Source: Pseudomonadota bacterium
GTDB taxonomy: Bacteria > Desulfobacterota > Binatia > UBA12015
DNA: 42,291 nucleotides
NCBI GenBank assembly: GCA_005777805.1
Contig: SXLG01000129.1
Location: 1 to 42,291, forward strand
Direction of reading: 5' to 3'
Shown here: positions 8,085 to 15,937 of the stretch, piece after piece
Layout of the letters: each line of letters starts with the position of its first letter
Numbering within the stretch: position 1 is the stretch's first letter
Notes under the pieces: model-generated
Told to the model about the DNA's origin: nothing
What the model saw: only the letters and a program-made list of their open reading frames with translations
Databases searched by the model: none
Made by a program: the position numbers and the translations under genes

Positions 8085-8678
8085 GTGGCTGGTAGTGCAG
8101 AGTTGATGGACGAGGGCTCGCGGGTCGCAGAACGTCGGCGGTCTGAGCAGCTTCTCGAGCGCGCCAAGCGCGAGCGAGAGCGGGCCGCGGCCGGGGGGCT
8201 CTGGAGCCGGCGCGATGTGGCCGGCCGGCTGGCGTGGAGTCTCTTCGGGATATTCTCGCTGACGACCCTGCTCGCCGGACTCCGTTCCGCATTCCCGCGG
8301 GTGCTCTTCCTGCCGCCGAGTTCCTTCAAGGCGGGGCTACCGACGGACTTCGCCGTGGGCGAGGTCAGCGAGAAGTTCAAAAAGGACTACCGCGTCTGGA
8401 TCGTGCGCGAGCCCGATGGCTTTTACGCCCTGTGGGCCAAGTGCACCCACCTCGGCTGCACTCCGCGCTGGCTCACCACCGAGCAGAAGTTCAAATGCCC
8501 CTGTCACGGCAGCGGCTTCTACCGCAGTGGCATCAACTTCGAGGGCCCTGCACCGCGGCCGCTGGAGCGGCTCAAGATCACCGTTGCGGACGACGGTCAG
8601 CTCGTCATCGACAAGAGTGTCAAATTTCTCTTCGAGAAGGGCCAGTGGGGCAACCCCGGTTCCTTCCTGAAGGTCTGA
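8085..8678 (+). CDS. petC: Rieske 2Fe-2S subunit of a cytochrome b6f/bc-type complex
   Basis: A 197-residue Rieske protein. Box I is CTHLGC (C120, H122, C125) and box II CPCHGS (C138, C140, H141): C120, H122, C138 and H141 bind the 2Fe-2S cluster and C125/C140 form the stabilising disulfide. A charged N-terminal 40 residues precede one membrane helix at about 48-66, following SRRD, which resembles a twin-arginine export signal as used by Rieske proteins. The GTG at 8085 follows a G-rich ribosome-binding site; ATG 8106 is a possible later start. It takes electrons from quinol at the Qo site of the cytochrome b subunit encoded 46 bases downstream. Confidence 0.93.
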   Translation: MAGSAELMDEGSRVAERRRSEQLLERAKRERERAAAGGLWSRRDVAGRLAWSLFGIFSLTTLLAGLRSAFPRVLFLPPSSFKAGLPTDFAVGEVSEKFKKDYRVWIVREPDGFYALWAKCTHLGCTPRWLTTEQKFKCPCHGSGFYRSGINFEGPAPRPLERLKITVADDGQLVIDKSVKFLFEKGQWGNPGSFLKV

Positions 8679-8724
8679 CTCGCCGCTCGCGTATCCGCGA
8701 CGGCCGGAATTCAAGGGGAGTCCC

Positions 8725-9495
8725 GTGAGCTGGTGGGACGAGATTAAGCAGCAAATCACCGAAACCCAGGCCTGGAAGTCGATCTTCCGGCATGGCTACG
8801 AGGACACGCCCAGAAACCGGGTACTGATGGTTTCCGGCAACGTGTTTCTCCATCTTCATCCCTCGAAGGTGCGCCGACATGCGACCCGGATGCGCTTTAC
8901 CTGGTGCATGGGGGGCATCACTTTCCTGATGTTCCTCATCACGGTGGTGACCGGCGTTTACCTGATGTTCTACTACCGCCCGGTCACGCAGTACGCCTAC
9001 GCGGACATGAAGTATCTCGAGTTCGACATGCCTTTCGGCATGGTGATGCGGAACATGCATCGCTGGGCGGCCCACGGGATGGTCATCGCGGTGTGGTTGC
9101 ACATGTTCCGGGTCTTTCTCACCGGATCATACAAGCCCCCACGCGAATTCAACTGGGTCGTGGGCGTGATCCTGCTGGTCTTGACCTTGCTGCTGAGTTT
9201 CACGGGCTACCTGCTGCCCTGGGATCAGCTCGCGATCTGGGCGGTCACGGTCGGCTCGAACATGGGGCGCGCGACACCGGTGCTCGGACACGAGGGCCCC
9301 TTCAAGGAGTTGCTCGGCGCGAACCCGATCTACGACGCACGCGCCTTCCTCTTTGGCGGTGGCGAAGTCGGTCCGGCGACGCTGCTGCGCTTCTACATCC
9401 TGCACTGCATCTTCATCCCGCTGGTCACCAGCCTCTTCCTTGCGGTGCACTTCTGGCGGATTCGCCGCGACGGCTTCTCCGGCCCGGCGCTCTAG
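8725..9495 (+). CDS. petB: Cytochrome b6-like subunit with haem c_i cysteine
   Basis: A 256-residue four-helix cytochrome b N-terminal half. The bis-His haem b ligands are H112/H126 and H227/H242. The 14- and 15-residue spacings are those of b6 (H86/H100, H187/H202). C61 in CMGGITFL aligns with C35 of chloroplast b6 (CLGGITL), which covalently holds haem c_i. The GYLLPWDQ motif (161-168) and FYYRP (82-86) are also b6-like. The N-terminal 55 residues form an amphipathic cytoplasmic extension. The GTG start at 8725 is fixed by AAGGGGAG just upstream. It pairs with the separate subunit-IV-like gene at 9620 to make a split cytochrome b. Confidence 0.94.
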   Translation: MSWWDEIKQQITETQAWKSIFRHGYEDTPRNRVLMVSGNVFLHLHPSKVRRHATRMRFTWCMGGITFLMFLITVVTGVYLMFYYRPVTQYAYADMKYLEFDMPFGMVMRNMHRWAAHGMVIAVWLHMFRVFLTGSYKPPREFNWVVGVILLVLTLLLSFTGYLLPWDQLAIWAVTVGSNMGRATPVLGHEGPFKELLGANPIYDARAFLFGGGEVGPATLLRFYILHCIFIPLVTSLFLAVHFWRIRRDGFSGPAL

Positions 9496-9509
9496 GGGAT
9501 TCGGTCGCA

Positions 9510-9590
9510 ATGCGAGTCTTCGTCATACCGATATTGTTCGCAGTGTTGATGTACGGACTTTGGGGCCTCGCAAAGCCCCGCGGTCTCTAG
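9510..9590 (+). CDS. Candidate 26-residue single-helix membrane peptide
   Basis: An ATG at 9510, ten bases after AGGGGA, opens a 26-codon frame between the b6-like and subunit-IV-like genes. The product starts MRVFVIPILFAVLMYGLWGL and ends AKPRGL: one hydrophobic helix of about 18 residues with a basic C-terminus. Size and topology recall the one-helix PetG/PetL/PetM/PetN subunits of plant and cyanobacterial b6f complexes, though no sequence match is claimed. The intergenic space would otherwise be a 124-base gap in a tight operon. Confidence 0.5.
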   Translation: MRVFVIPILFAVLMYGLWGLAKPRGL

Positions 9591-9619
9591 GCGCAGTCGG
9601 CTCGGAGGGGTAGACGAGA

Positions 9620-10429
9620 ATGGCGATGACGGCGGCTCCCGGCGGGGGGGCAGGCGAGCGGGTCGAGGTTTCGATCCGCAAGGCAATCGGTCCGGGGGAC
9701 GACAAGGTCCACACCTGGCCACATCTGGTGCGGCCGGAGTTTCTCTGCCTCGTCATCGTGCTGATCGGCATGATCATCTGGTCATTGACGGTCGACGCTC
9801 CACTCGAGGAGCCGGCCAATCCGTCGCGGACGCCGAATCCCTCGAAGGCGCCGTGGTACTTCCTGGGCCTTCAGGAGATGCTGGTCTTCTTTGATCCGTG
9901 GCACGCCGGGGTCGTTCTGCCGAGCCTGATCATTGTTGGATTGATGGTCATTCCCTATATCGACATCAATCCGGCGGGGAATGGCTACTACTGCTTTGAG
10001 GCTCGCAAGTGGGAGATCCTGACCTTCTTCTTCGGCTTCCATATCCTGTGGGTGTCGCTGATCGTGATCGGGACCCTTCTGCGTGGCCCCGGCTGGAACT
10101 GGTTCTGGCCCTGGGAACACTGGGATCCGCATCGGGTCGAGGCTTTGACCAACGTCAACCTGCCGTATCTCCTCGGGATCCGGGACTACTTCTGGTCGGC
10201 GATCTTCGGGCTGGTCTCGATCGGCCTCTTCTTCGCCGTGGGGGCGGTCGCGATCTACGCGTGGGTGGTCTGGCTCAAGGGGCCCGACTTCATCACGCAC
10301 TGGGGTTGGGCGCGCTTTGGCCTGACCACATTCCTGATGCTGAACATGATTGCCACCTTCGTGAAGATGGTCATGCGGCATCTGTTCAATATCAAGTACA
10401 TCATGGAGACACCCTGGATCAACATCTAG
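9620..10429 (+). CDS. petD: Cytochrome b subunit IV-like protein (C-terminal half of split cytochrome b)
   Basis: A 269-residue membrane protein. A soluble N-terminal 40 residues are followed by helices at about 41-60, 90-113, 129-149, 191-215 and 225-248. The Qo-site signature, PEWY or PDWY in most complexes, reads KAPWYFLGLQE at about 74-84, so the acidic residue is Pro. Three or more helices match subunit IV, with additional C-terminal helices compared with chloroplast PetD (about 160 residues), closer to bc1 cytochrome b C-termini. ATG 9620 follows GGAGGGG. It forms the Qo pocket with the b6-like subunit and the Rieske protein. Confidence 0.88.
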   Translation: MAMTAAPGGGAGERVEVSIRKAIGPGDDKVHTWPHLVRPEFLCLVIVLIGMIIWSLTVDAPLEEPANPSRTPNPSKAPWYFLGLQEMLVFFDPWHAGVVLPSLIIVGLMVIPYIDINPAGNGYYCFEARKWEILTFFFGFHILWVSLIVIGTLLRGPGWNWFWPWEHWDPHRVEALTNVNLPYLLGIRDYFWSAIFGLVSIGLFFAVGAVAIYAWVVWLKGPDFITHWGWARFGLTTFLMLNMIATFVKMVMRHLFNIKYIMETPWINI

Positions 10430-10452
10430 GGGGCGTTCGGGGCGGAATCGAC

Positions 10453-10626
10453 GTGAGAAACCTGTTCGCACGCGGACTGCAGCTCGCCGGAATGGCGACA
10501 GTTGGCCTCGGTCTGATCCGCGGCGTGTTGGATGAGGATGGACTGCGGGTCGAGCTCGAGATGCTGCTGCTGGGTTCGGTGGCATTTGCGGCGGGACGGC
10601 TCCTTGGGGGGAATGCTGCGGCCTGA
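10453..10626 (+). CDS. 57-residue membrane protein between subunit IV and octahaem cytochrome
   Basis: A GTG at 10453 opens a 57-codon frame that ends 17 bases before the octahaem cytochrome. There are two hydrophobic segments, at about 9-24 (LQLAGMATVGLGLIRG) and 36-52 (ELEMLLLGSVAFAAGRL), split by a charged loop DEDGLRV. This predicts a two-helix inner-membrane protein. Its place inside the operon suggests an accessory or assembly subunit. The ribosome-binding site is weak (GGGGCGG about 7 bases upstream). No family recognised. Confidence 0.5.
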   Translation: MRNLFARGLQLAGMATVGLGLIRGVLDEDGLRVELEMLLLGSVAFAAGRLLGGNAAA

Positions 10627-10643
10627 GGCCGCGCACGGGGAAC

Positions 10644-13415
10644 ATGGCACGACGCGATCTCAACCAGGAAGAGGAAAAGCGGAGCTACGCGGGGCTCTGG
10701 GTGCTCGGCGCCGCCCTGCTCGTGGCCGGCGGGGTGTGGACCATCGTCGATGACACCTATTTCCGGCGGCCCTGGAAGGGCTACCAACACGAATTCGCAG
10801 CGCTCGAGAAGAGCCAGGAACTCGCGAAGCTCGAGAAGGAAGAGGCCGCACTCGCGGCGAAGCCCGAGGTTGCTGAGCTGAAGGTGCGACTTGCGGCGGC
10901 GCAGGCGAGTCTGGCGGCCCCCGAGGCGCAAGCCAGGTTGCGGGATGCCCGCTCGCGTTACGCCGCGGCGGATCTCGACGAGGACGGTGCCGATATCCAG
11001 GTCCGTTTCGTCAAGAGCGAGCTCGAGGCGTCGAAATACGAATATGACCACGCCCTGGAAACCGGTGGGGATGTCGCCGGCGCCCGTGCGCGCCGGGACG
11101 AGCTCGAGAAGTTGAAGCTCGCCCGCGAGGCCGAGTGGAAGCAGAGCCAGGACGTGCTGACGCGCATTCAGGCCGAGATCGATGAGGTTGAGGCGCCGAC
11201 GAAGGGGATCGAGGCCGAGGTTGCGAAGTTCGCGACCGAGCGGGACCGCCTCCAGGTTCGCATCGACCAGATGAAGTCGGTCGTGGGCTTGGTGGAGTTG
11301 GAACCCATTGCCACGATTCAGCAGATCGTTCTGCCCGATTTCGACATCAACGCCTTTGATCAGCCCGTGGATCGGGTCGATCGTTGCACCAGTTGCCACC
11401 AGGGCATCGATAAGCCGGGTTTCGAGCAGGCGGCTCAGCCGATGACGACGCACCCCGATCGCGGCCTTCTCCTGGCGAAACATCCGCCCGAGAAGTTCGG
11501 TTGCACGGCTTGCCACGACGGTCAGGGCGTGGCCGTCAACTCGGTCGAACAGGCCCATGGCAACGTGCATTTCTGGGAGGAACCCCTGCTCGAGGGCGAA
11601 GAGGAGCAGTCGCGTTGCCTCAACTGCCACCGCGATGTGTCGCGGCTCAAATACGCGGATCACCTCGCCCAGGGCGAGCAGCTCTTCGAGCAACTCGGCT
11701 GTCACGGCTGCCACCTGGTCGAGGGCTACGAGCACCTCCCGGCGGTGGGACCGAATTTGCGGCGCATATCGGCCAAGCTCGATCCGGACTGGCTTGTCGG
11801 ATGGATCAAGGATCCGCAGGCCTTCCGGCCGCGCACCAAGATGCCGAACTTCGGCTTCAGCGACGACCAGGCAAAAGCGGTCGCGGCCTACCTCTGGACG
11901 TCGAGCCGTGCCGATGGCGAGGCGTGGCTCGGCAACCGACCGGAGCCGCAGGGGATCTCGGCGACGGATCCGGCCCAGGTGAGTCGTGGCGAGGCGGTCT
12001 TCAACGAGGTCGGCTGCCGCGCCTGTCACGCCATCGAGCCGGGTGCTGTCGCGACGCCGCTCGGCGCCAGCAAGGACTGGGCGCCGAATCTCTCGGACCT
12101 CGCGACGAAGACCAGCGCACGCTTCGTCTATTACTGGATTCTCGAGCCGCGCGGCTGGAATCCGCATACCCGGATGCCGAGCTTGCGGCTCAGCGAGCCC
12201 GAGGCGCGGGACGTCACCGCGTACCTGATGAGCAAGGGAGCCGCCGCGCCGGCGCAGGCCCCGATCACGGCGACTACACTGGCTGATCCTGCGCTTGCGC
12301 AGCAGGGCGAGGCGCTCGTGCGCAAGTACGGCTGCTACGGCTGTCATGCCATCAACGGCATGGACGATGAGTCTCGCATCGGCGTCGAGCTCTCGACCTT
12401 CGCGGTGAAGCCCCTCGAGGAACTCTTCTTCGGCAACAATGCCGAGATTCCGCATACGTGGAACGACTGGACCTACAACAAACTGCTCGACCCGCGGGTC
12501 TACGCGACCGAACACGTCGAGCAGTTGATGCCCAATTTCAGGCTCGCCGAGCAGGATATCCTGGACCTTCGCACCTGGCTCCAGAGCAGGACCGGCCACC
12601 TGCCCCCCATGAATTACCGCCAGCCCGGATTTGACGATCGCTGGCTGACGGTCAAGCGGGGGCGTCAGGTGGTCGAGCAGTACAACTGCATGGGTTGCCA
12701 CGAGATTGACGGCAAGGGTGGCTTCGTTCGCAAGCTCTACGAAGACAACCCGGAAGGCGCCCCGCCGATCCTCTTCAAGGAGGGATCCAAGGTTCAGCCC
12801 GAGTGGTTCTATGGCTTCCTGCAGGATCCCTCGCGCCAGCCGCTGCGTTTCTGGCTCGAGATCCGCATGCCGACGTTCGGCCTGAGTGTCGAGGAGACGA
12901 CCTCCGTCGTCAACTACTTCACTGCTCTTGCCGATCTGCAGGATCCCTTCTTCTTCTGGGATCCAAAGCTCGATTCGACTCCCGAGATGGTGTCGGTGGG
13001 CGAGAAGCTGATGTCGCCGGAGTATTTCAGTTGCTTCTCCTGCCACGTCCGCGGTGCCGAGACGCCGCAAGGTCCGATGTCCGACTGGGCACCGAACCTG
13101 GCCTACGCTCACCAGCGCTTGCAGCCCGATTGGGTCCTTGGCTGGATCAAGGATCCCCAGGCTCTGATGCCGGGGACCAAGATGCCGGCCTTCTATCCCG
13201 GCGGTCCGCCCGACGTCTTCGAGGGCAACGAGGACCGCCAGATCGAGGCGATGCGCGACTACATCATGTCGCTTGGGGTGGCCCCGAGCGGGGCGAGTGC
13301 CGCCCCGGCGGGGGGTGCTGCCGCGGCGACGGGAACTGCGGGCGCCGATCAGGTCTCGTCGGTGGAGCGGGCGGTGCGGGTCGCATCGCGGATTCTGGCT
13401 GCGCACGGGGGTTGA
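10644..13415 (+). CDS. Octahaem cytochrome c with membrane anchor and long coiled coil
   Basis: A 923-residue protein with a single membrane helix at about 17-36. A Glu/Lys/Ala-rich coiled coil (about 50-215) follows, then eight CxxCH haem sites at 248, 287, 325, 353, 458, 564, 682 and 797. The last five lie in repeated class-I-like cytochrome domains, each with a downstream Met in a KMPNF, RMPSL, LMPNF, RMPTF or KMPAF motif that could be the distal ligand. WLVGWIKDPQAFRPRTKMP (383-401) and WVLGWIKDPQALMPGTKMP (830-848) show an internal duplication. It sits where cytochrome c1 or f would be in a bc/b6f operon and probably accepts electrons from the Rieske centre on the periplasmic side. ATG 10644 follows ACGGGGA. 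Confidence 0.93.
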   Translation: MARRDLNQEEEKRSYAGLWVLGAALLVAGGVWTIVDDTYFRRPWKGYQHEFAALEKSQELAKLEKEEAALAAKPEVAELKVRLAAAQASLAAPEAQARLRDARSRYAAADLDEDGADIQVRFVKSELEASKYEYDHALETGGDVAGARARRDELEKLKLAREAEWKQSQDVLTRIQAEIDEVEAPTKGIEAEVAKFATERDRLQVRIDQMKSVVGLVELEPIATIQQIVLPDFDINAFDQPVDRVDRCTSCHQGIDKPGFEQAAQPMTTHPDRGLLLAKHPPEKFGCTACHDGQGVAVNSVEQAHGNVHFWEEPLLEGEEEQSRCLNCHRDVSRLKYADHLAQGEQLFEQLGCHGCHLVEGYEHLPAVGPNLRRISAKLDPDWLVGWIKDPQAFRPRTKMPNFGFSDDQAKAVAAYLWTSSRADGEAWLGNRPEPQGISATDPAQVSRGEAVFNEVGCRACHAIEPGAVATPLGASKDWAPNLSDLATKTSARFVYYWILEPRGWNPHTRMPSLRLSEPEARDVTAYLMSKGAAAPAQAPITATTLADPALAQQGEALVRKYGCYGCHAINGMDDESRIGVELSTFAVKPLEELFFGNNAEIPHTWNDWTYNKLLDPRVYATEHVEQLMPNFRLAEQDILDLRTWLQSRTGHLPPMNYRQPGFDDRWLTVKRGRQVVEQYNCMGCHEIDGKGGFVRKLYEDNPEGAPPILFKEGSKVQPEWFYGFLQDPSRQPLRFWLEIRMPTFGLSVEETTSVVNYFTALADLQDPFFFWDPKLDSTPEMVSVGEKLMSPEYFSCFSCHVRGAETPQGPMSDWAPNLAYAHQRLQPDWVLGWIKDPQALMPGTKMPAFYPGGPPDVFEGNEDRQIEAMRDYIMSLGVAPSGASAAPAGGAAAATGTAGADQVSSVERAVRVASRILAAHGG

Positions 13416-13487
13416 GGCGCCGCGGGCGGTCGTCTACGGGGTTCAGGGCGGGCGCGGAGAGCGCCTCCACGCCAGGAAGGACGGGAG

Positions 13488-14126
13488 ATGCCTCGCAAGG
13501 TCGTCGTGTTCGTTTTGCTCGGGATTCTTGGATCCGGCTGCTCGGCGAGCAAGCCCTGGGGGCAGGGTTCGGTCGTTGGCGCGTTAGCCGGAGCGGCAGC
13601 GCTTGGGACGGCCGGTGGCATCGTCGCCAACAACGTGACGCCACCGTTCGAGAACAAGGACGCGGATCGCGGGGCCGGCGTCGCAATCGGGCTCTTTACC
13701 GGCGCGGTCGTGGGTGCGGTCGTGGGCCACGTCTTCTTCGATCCCGAGGTCGTGGTGGAAGCGCCTGCCGCAGTCCCGGTCGAGCAGGAAAAGATCGTCC
13801 TCCACGGGGTGGAGTTCGACTTCGCTTCGGCAACGCTCCGTGCCGGCGCTAAACCGATCCTTGAACAAGCCGCTCAGTTGCTCGCAGAGAGCCCCGACGA
13901 ACGGGTGGAGGTGCGGGGGTACACGGACTCGGTCGGGAGCGAGGGCTTCAATCTCACGCTCTCGCGTCGCCGGGCTCGGGCCGTTGCGACTTACCTCGAG
14001 TCCGCCGGTGTGGGCGCGCAGCGCCTGTCGGTCGAGGGTTTCGGCATGGCCGATCCCGTCGCGGACAACGCCACGGCGGAGGGGCGAGAGCAAAATCGCC
14101 GCGTCGAACTCGTGCCCCTTGACTGA
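13488..14126 (+). CDS. OmpA-family peptidoglycan-associated lipoprotein
   Basis: A 212-residue lipoprotein. The signal peptide ends in the lipobox LGSGC with Cys18. Residues 28-85 are a double glycine-zipper (GALAGAAALGTAGG and GAVVGAVVGHVFF), as in glycine-zipper outer-membrane proteins. The C-terminal 100 residues are an OmpA/MotB peptidoglycan-binding domain: FDFASATLR, then VEVRGYTDSVGSEGFNLTLS and RVELVPLD at the end, with the Asp and Arg residues that hold diaminopimelate. ATG 13488 follows GGGAG. It is co-directional with the respiratory operon, with a 72-base gap. Confidence 0.88.
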   Translation: MPRKVVVFVLLGILGSGCSASKPWGQGSVVGALAGAAALGTAGGIVANNVTPPFENKDADRGAGVAIGLFTGAVVGAVVGHVFFDPEVVVEAPAAVPVEQEKIVLHGVEFDFASATLRAGAKPILEQAAQLLAESPDERVEVRGYTDSVGSEGFNLTLSRRRARAVATYLESAGVGAQRLSVEGFGMADPVADNATAEGREQNRRVELVPLD

Positions 14127-14733
14127 GGGACCATCGGCGCCGCCCGCGGCGCGCCCGGTGGGCCCCGACTGGATCGGCCCCGATTGGCTTCTGCGGACGG
14201 TTGTCGGCGGGCTGTTCCTGCGGCCGCAGGTTTACCGCCGCGTCGCGGATGAGGCGGCGTCTTGGCGCATTTGTCTCGCCTGTCTCCTGCTCGGCCGGGC
14301 CGGGCGAGGCGCGGCCGCAGCCATTGTCAGCGGCATGTCCGCCGGGATTCCTGTCCTGATCGAATTGGTGCTCGGGGCGGCGCTGCTGCTGCTTGAGAGT
14401 GGAATCATCCTGCTCTGTGCCCGAATCTTCCTGCGGCGTTCGGAGCCGCTCTTCGGGCGGATCCTCCGGGCGGCTGCTCTCGCTCGCCTGCCGGAGGTCC
14501 TGGCGCTGCCCGTGGCCGGACTCCTGATGGGCGGTGAGGCTTCACCGCGGTTCCTTGAGCTCGCGCTCGAGGCGACCTGGGCGTGGCAGGTCGTGGCTCT
14601 GGTCGTGGCGGTGCAGGCTGCTCTCGGAGTGCCCTGGCTCGGGGCCGCGGGGCTGACCTTGCTGGTGGGCGTCCTCGGACGGCTGTTACCGGTGGGCTTG
14701 GAGTTCGTCCTCCTTCTCCTTGGGGCTGCCTGA
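14119..14733 (+). CDS. Integral membrane protein, unknown function (Yip1-like topology)
   Basis: A 204-residue hydrophobic protein if started at TTG 14119, which overlaps the OmpA-gene stop, or 191 residues from GTG 14158. Neither start has a clear ribosome-binding site. A soluble N-terminus (WIGPDWLLRTVVGGLFLRPQ) leads into about five membrane helices rich in Leu, Ala and Val. The LRPQ/R element before the first helix followed by a multi-helix domain resembles Yip1/DUF1282-type proteins, but this is only a resemblance. It is the last gene of the run and is followed directly by a long inverted repeat. Confidence 0.65.
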   Translation: MTEGPSAPPAARPVGPDWIGPDWLLRTVVGGLFLRPQVYRRVADEAASWRICLACLLLGRAGRGAAAAIVSGMSAGIPVLIELVLGAALLLLESGIILLCARIFLRRSEPLFGRILRAAALARLPEVLALPVAGLLMGGEASPRFLELALEATWAWQVVALVVAVQAALGVPWLGAAGLTLLVGVLGRLLPVGLEFVLLLLGAA

Positions 14734-14795
14734 AGCGTCTCGGGCGCTCGCACGGGAACGAGGCGACGACGCACCGCCGTGCTGTCCGAGACGCT
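14734..14795. other. Nested inverted repeat (candidate structured RNA or terminator)
   Basis: Immediately after the stop codon at 14731-14733, AGCGTCTCGG (14734-14743) pairs perfectly with CCGAGACGCT (14786-14795). Inside it GCACGG (14750-14755) pairs with CCGTGC (14777-14782). The two stems give a 62-base folded element with 16 perfect pairs. No T run follows on either strand. The rest of the gene-free stretch to 15078 has no other feature I can support except the low-confidence small ORF at 14921. Confidence 0.45.
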
Positions 14796-14920
14796 GCACG
14801 ATGTGGTAACGGAAGATCCGCGACGACCTGCTAGAAAGCCAGCAGTAGGACGTGGCGCGGCTCCGCGTGCTGCGCCTGAGGGGGAGCGTGGTGGGAGAAC
14901 GAGAAACGGGGCGAGAAGCG

Positions 14921-15088
14921 ATGCGGCTCCGGGGACACCTCGTGCAGTATCCCGAGGATTTGCGCGACATCCGGCGTCTCCAGCGGCGGCTTGGTTTGCG
15001 GCCAGAGGTGGTGGCACGGATCCTCGCGGAGATTCTTCCGAGCACCCTCGCTGAACGCCGACGTCCTCCGCGAACGGGGTGGCATTGA
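14921..15088 (+). CDS. Doubtful 55-residue ORF ahead of pstB
   Basis: An ATG at 14921 preceded by GAGAAG opens a 55-codon frame ending 10 bases inside the chosen pstB start. The middle ([20 protein letters not shown]) would form basic amphipathic helices, and the C-terminus is Arg/Pro rich. No family recognised. It may be chance in GC-rich DNA; it is listed because it is the only plausible coding element in the stretch 14734-15078. Confidence 0.25.
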   Translation: MRLRGHLVQYPEDLRDIRRLQRRLGLRPEVVARILAEILPSTLAERRRPPRTGWH

Positions 15089-15927
15089 GGTCGGCGATTG
15101 CGACGGACGCCGCAGGCTCCCCTGGGCCGCGCGTCGCACGGGTGCAGGATCGAGCGCCGGGGGATCCGTCCGCGCGGACGAAGATCGAGGTCCGAGGTGT
15201 CGACTTCTTCTACAGCGAGAAGCAGGCACTCTTCGACGTCACTCTCGAGATTCCGGAACGCCAGGTGACGGCCTTCATCGGGCCTTCCGGATGCGGCAAG
15301 TCGACGCTCTTGCGGCTCTTCAACCGGATGAACGACCTCGTGCCCGGAACCCGCCTGCGCGGGCAGGTGCTCCTCGAAGGCGAGGACATCTATGCGTCCG
15401 AGGTCGACGAGGTGGAGCTGCGGCGGCGAGTCGGAATGGTCTTCCAGAAGTCCAACCCCTTTCCCAAATCGATCTATGAGAACGTGGCTTACGGCCCTCG
15501 CGTCCACGGCGAGCGCAACCGGGCCCGCCTCGATGAGATTGTCGAGGAGACGCTCAAGCAGGCCGCGCTGTGGGATGAAGTGCGTGATCGCCTGCGCGAA
15601 TCGGCGCTCTCGCTTTCGGGCGGTCAGCAGCAGCGACTCTGTATCGCGCGCGCGCTCGCGGTCCAGCCGGGAGTGCTGCTCATGGACGAGCCGGCATCGG
15701 CCCTCGATCCCCTGGCGACCGCGCGGATCGAGGAGTTGATCCACGAGCTGAAAGTGCAGTACACGATCGTAATCGTCACGCATAATATGCAGCAGGCCGC
15801 GCGGATCTCCGATCAGACCGCGTATTTCTACCTCGGTCGTCTGGTCGAGACGGGGCCGACCGGCGAGATCTTCACGACGCCACGCAAGCAGGAAACCGAA
15901 GACTACATCACAGGGAGATTCGGCTGA
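15079..15927 (+). CDS. pstB: Phosphate ABC transporter ATP-binding protein PstB
   Basis: A 282-residue ABC ATPase. Walker A is GPSGCGKST, the Q-loop region [19 protein letters not shown] is characteristic of PstB, the signature is [10 protein letters not shown], and Walker B is [12 protein letters not shown]. The H-loop is VTHNMQQA. It would energise phosphate import by the PstCA channel. E. coli PstB has 257 residues; the extra 25 here are a low-complexity N-terminus, so a start later than GTG 15079 is possible. No pstS, pstC or pstA lies upstream in this window. phoU follows after 10 bases. Confidence 0.94.
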   Translation: MALRSAIATDAAGSPGPRVARVQDRAPGDPSARTKIEVRGVDFFYSEKQALFDVTLEIPERQVTAFIGPSGCGKSTLLRLFNRMNDLVPGTRLRGQVLLEGEDIYASEVDEVELRRRVGMVFQKSNPFPKSIYENVAYGPRVHGERNRARLDEIVEETLKQAALWDEVRDRLRESALSLSGGQQQRLCIARALAVQPGVLLMDEPASALDPLATARIEELIHELKVQYTIVIVTHNMQQAARISDQTAYFYLGRLVETGPTGEIFTTPRKQETEDYITGRFG

Positions 15928-15937
15928 GCCGAGAATC

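Noticed and set aside
10419-13406. 995-codon open frame antisense to the octahaem cytochrome gene
   Set aside because: Its product matches no family and is low-complexity, while the plus strand encodes eight CxxCH sites. Long antisense frames are common in GC-rich coding DNA.
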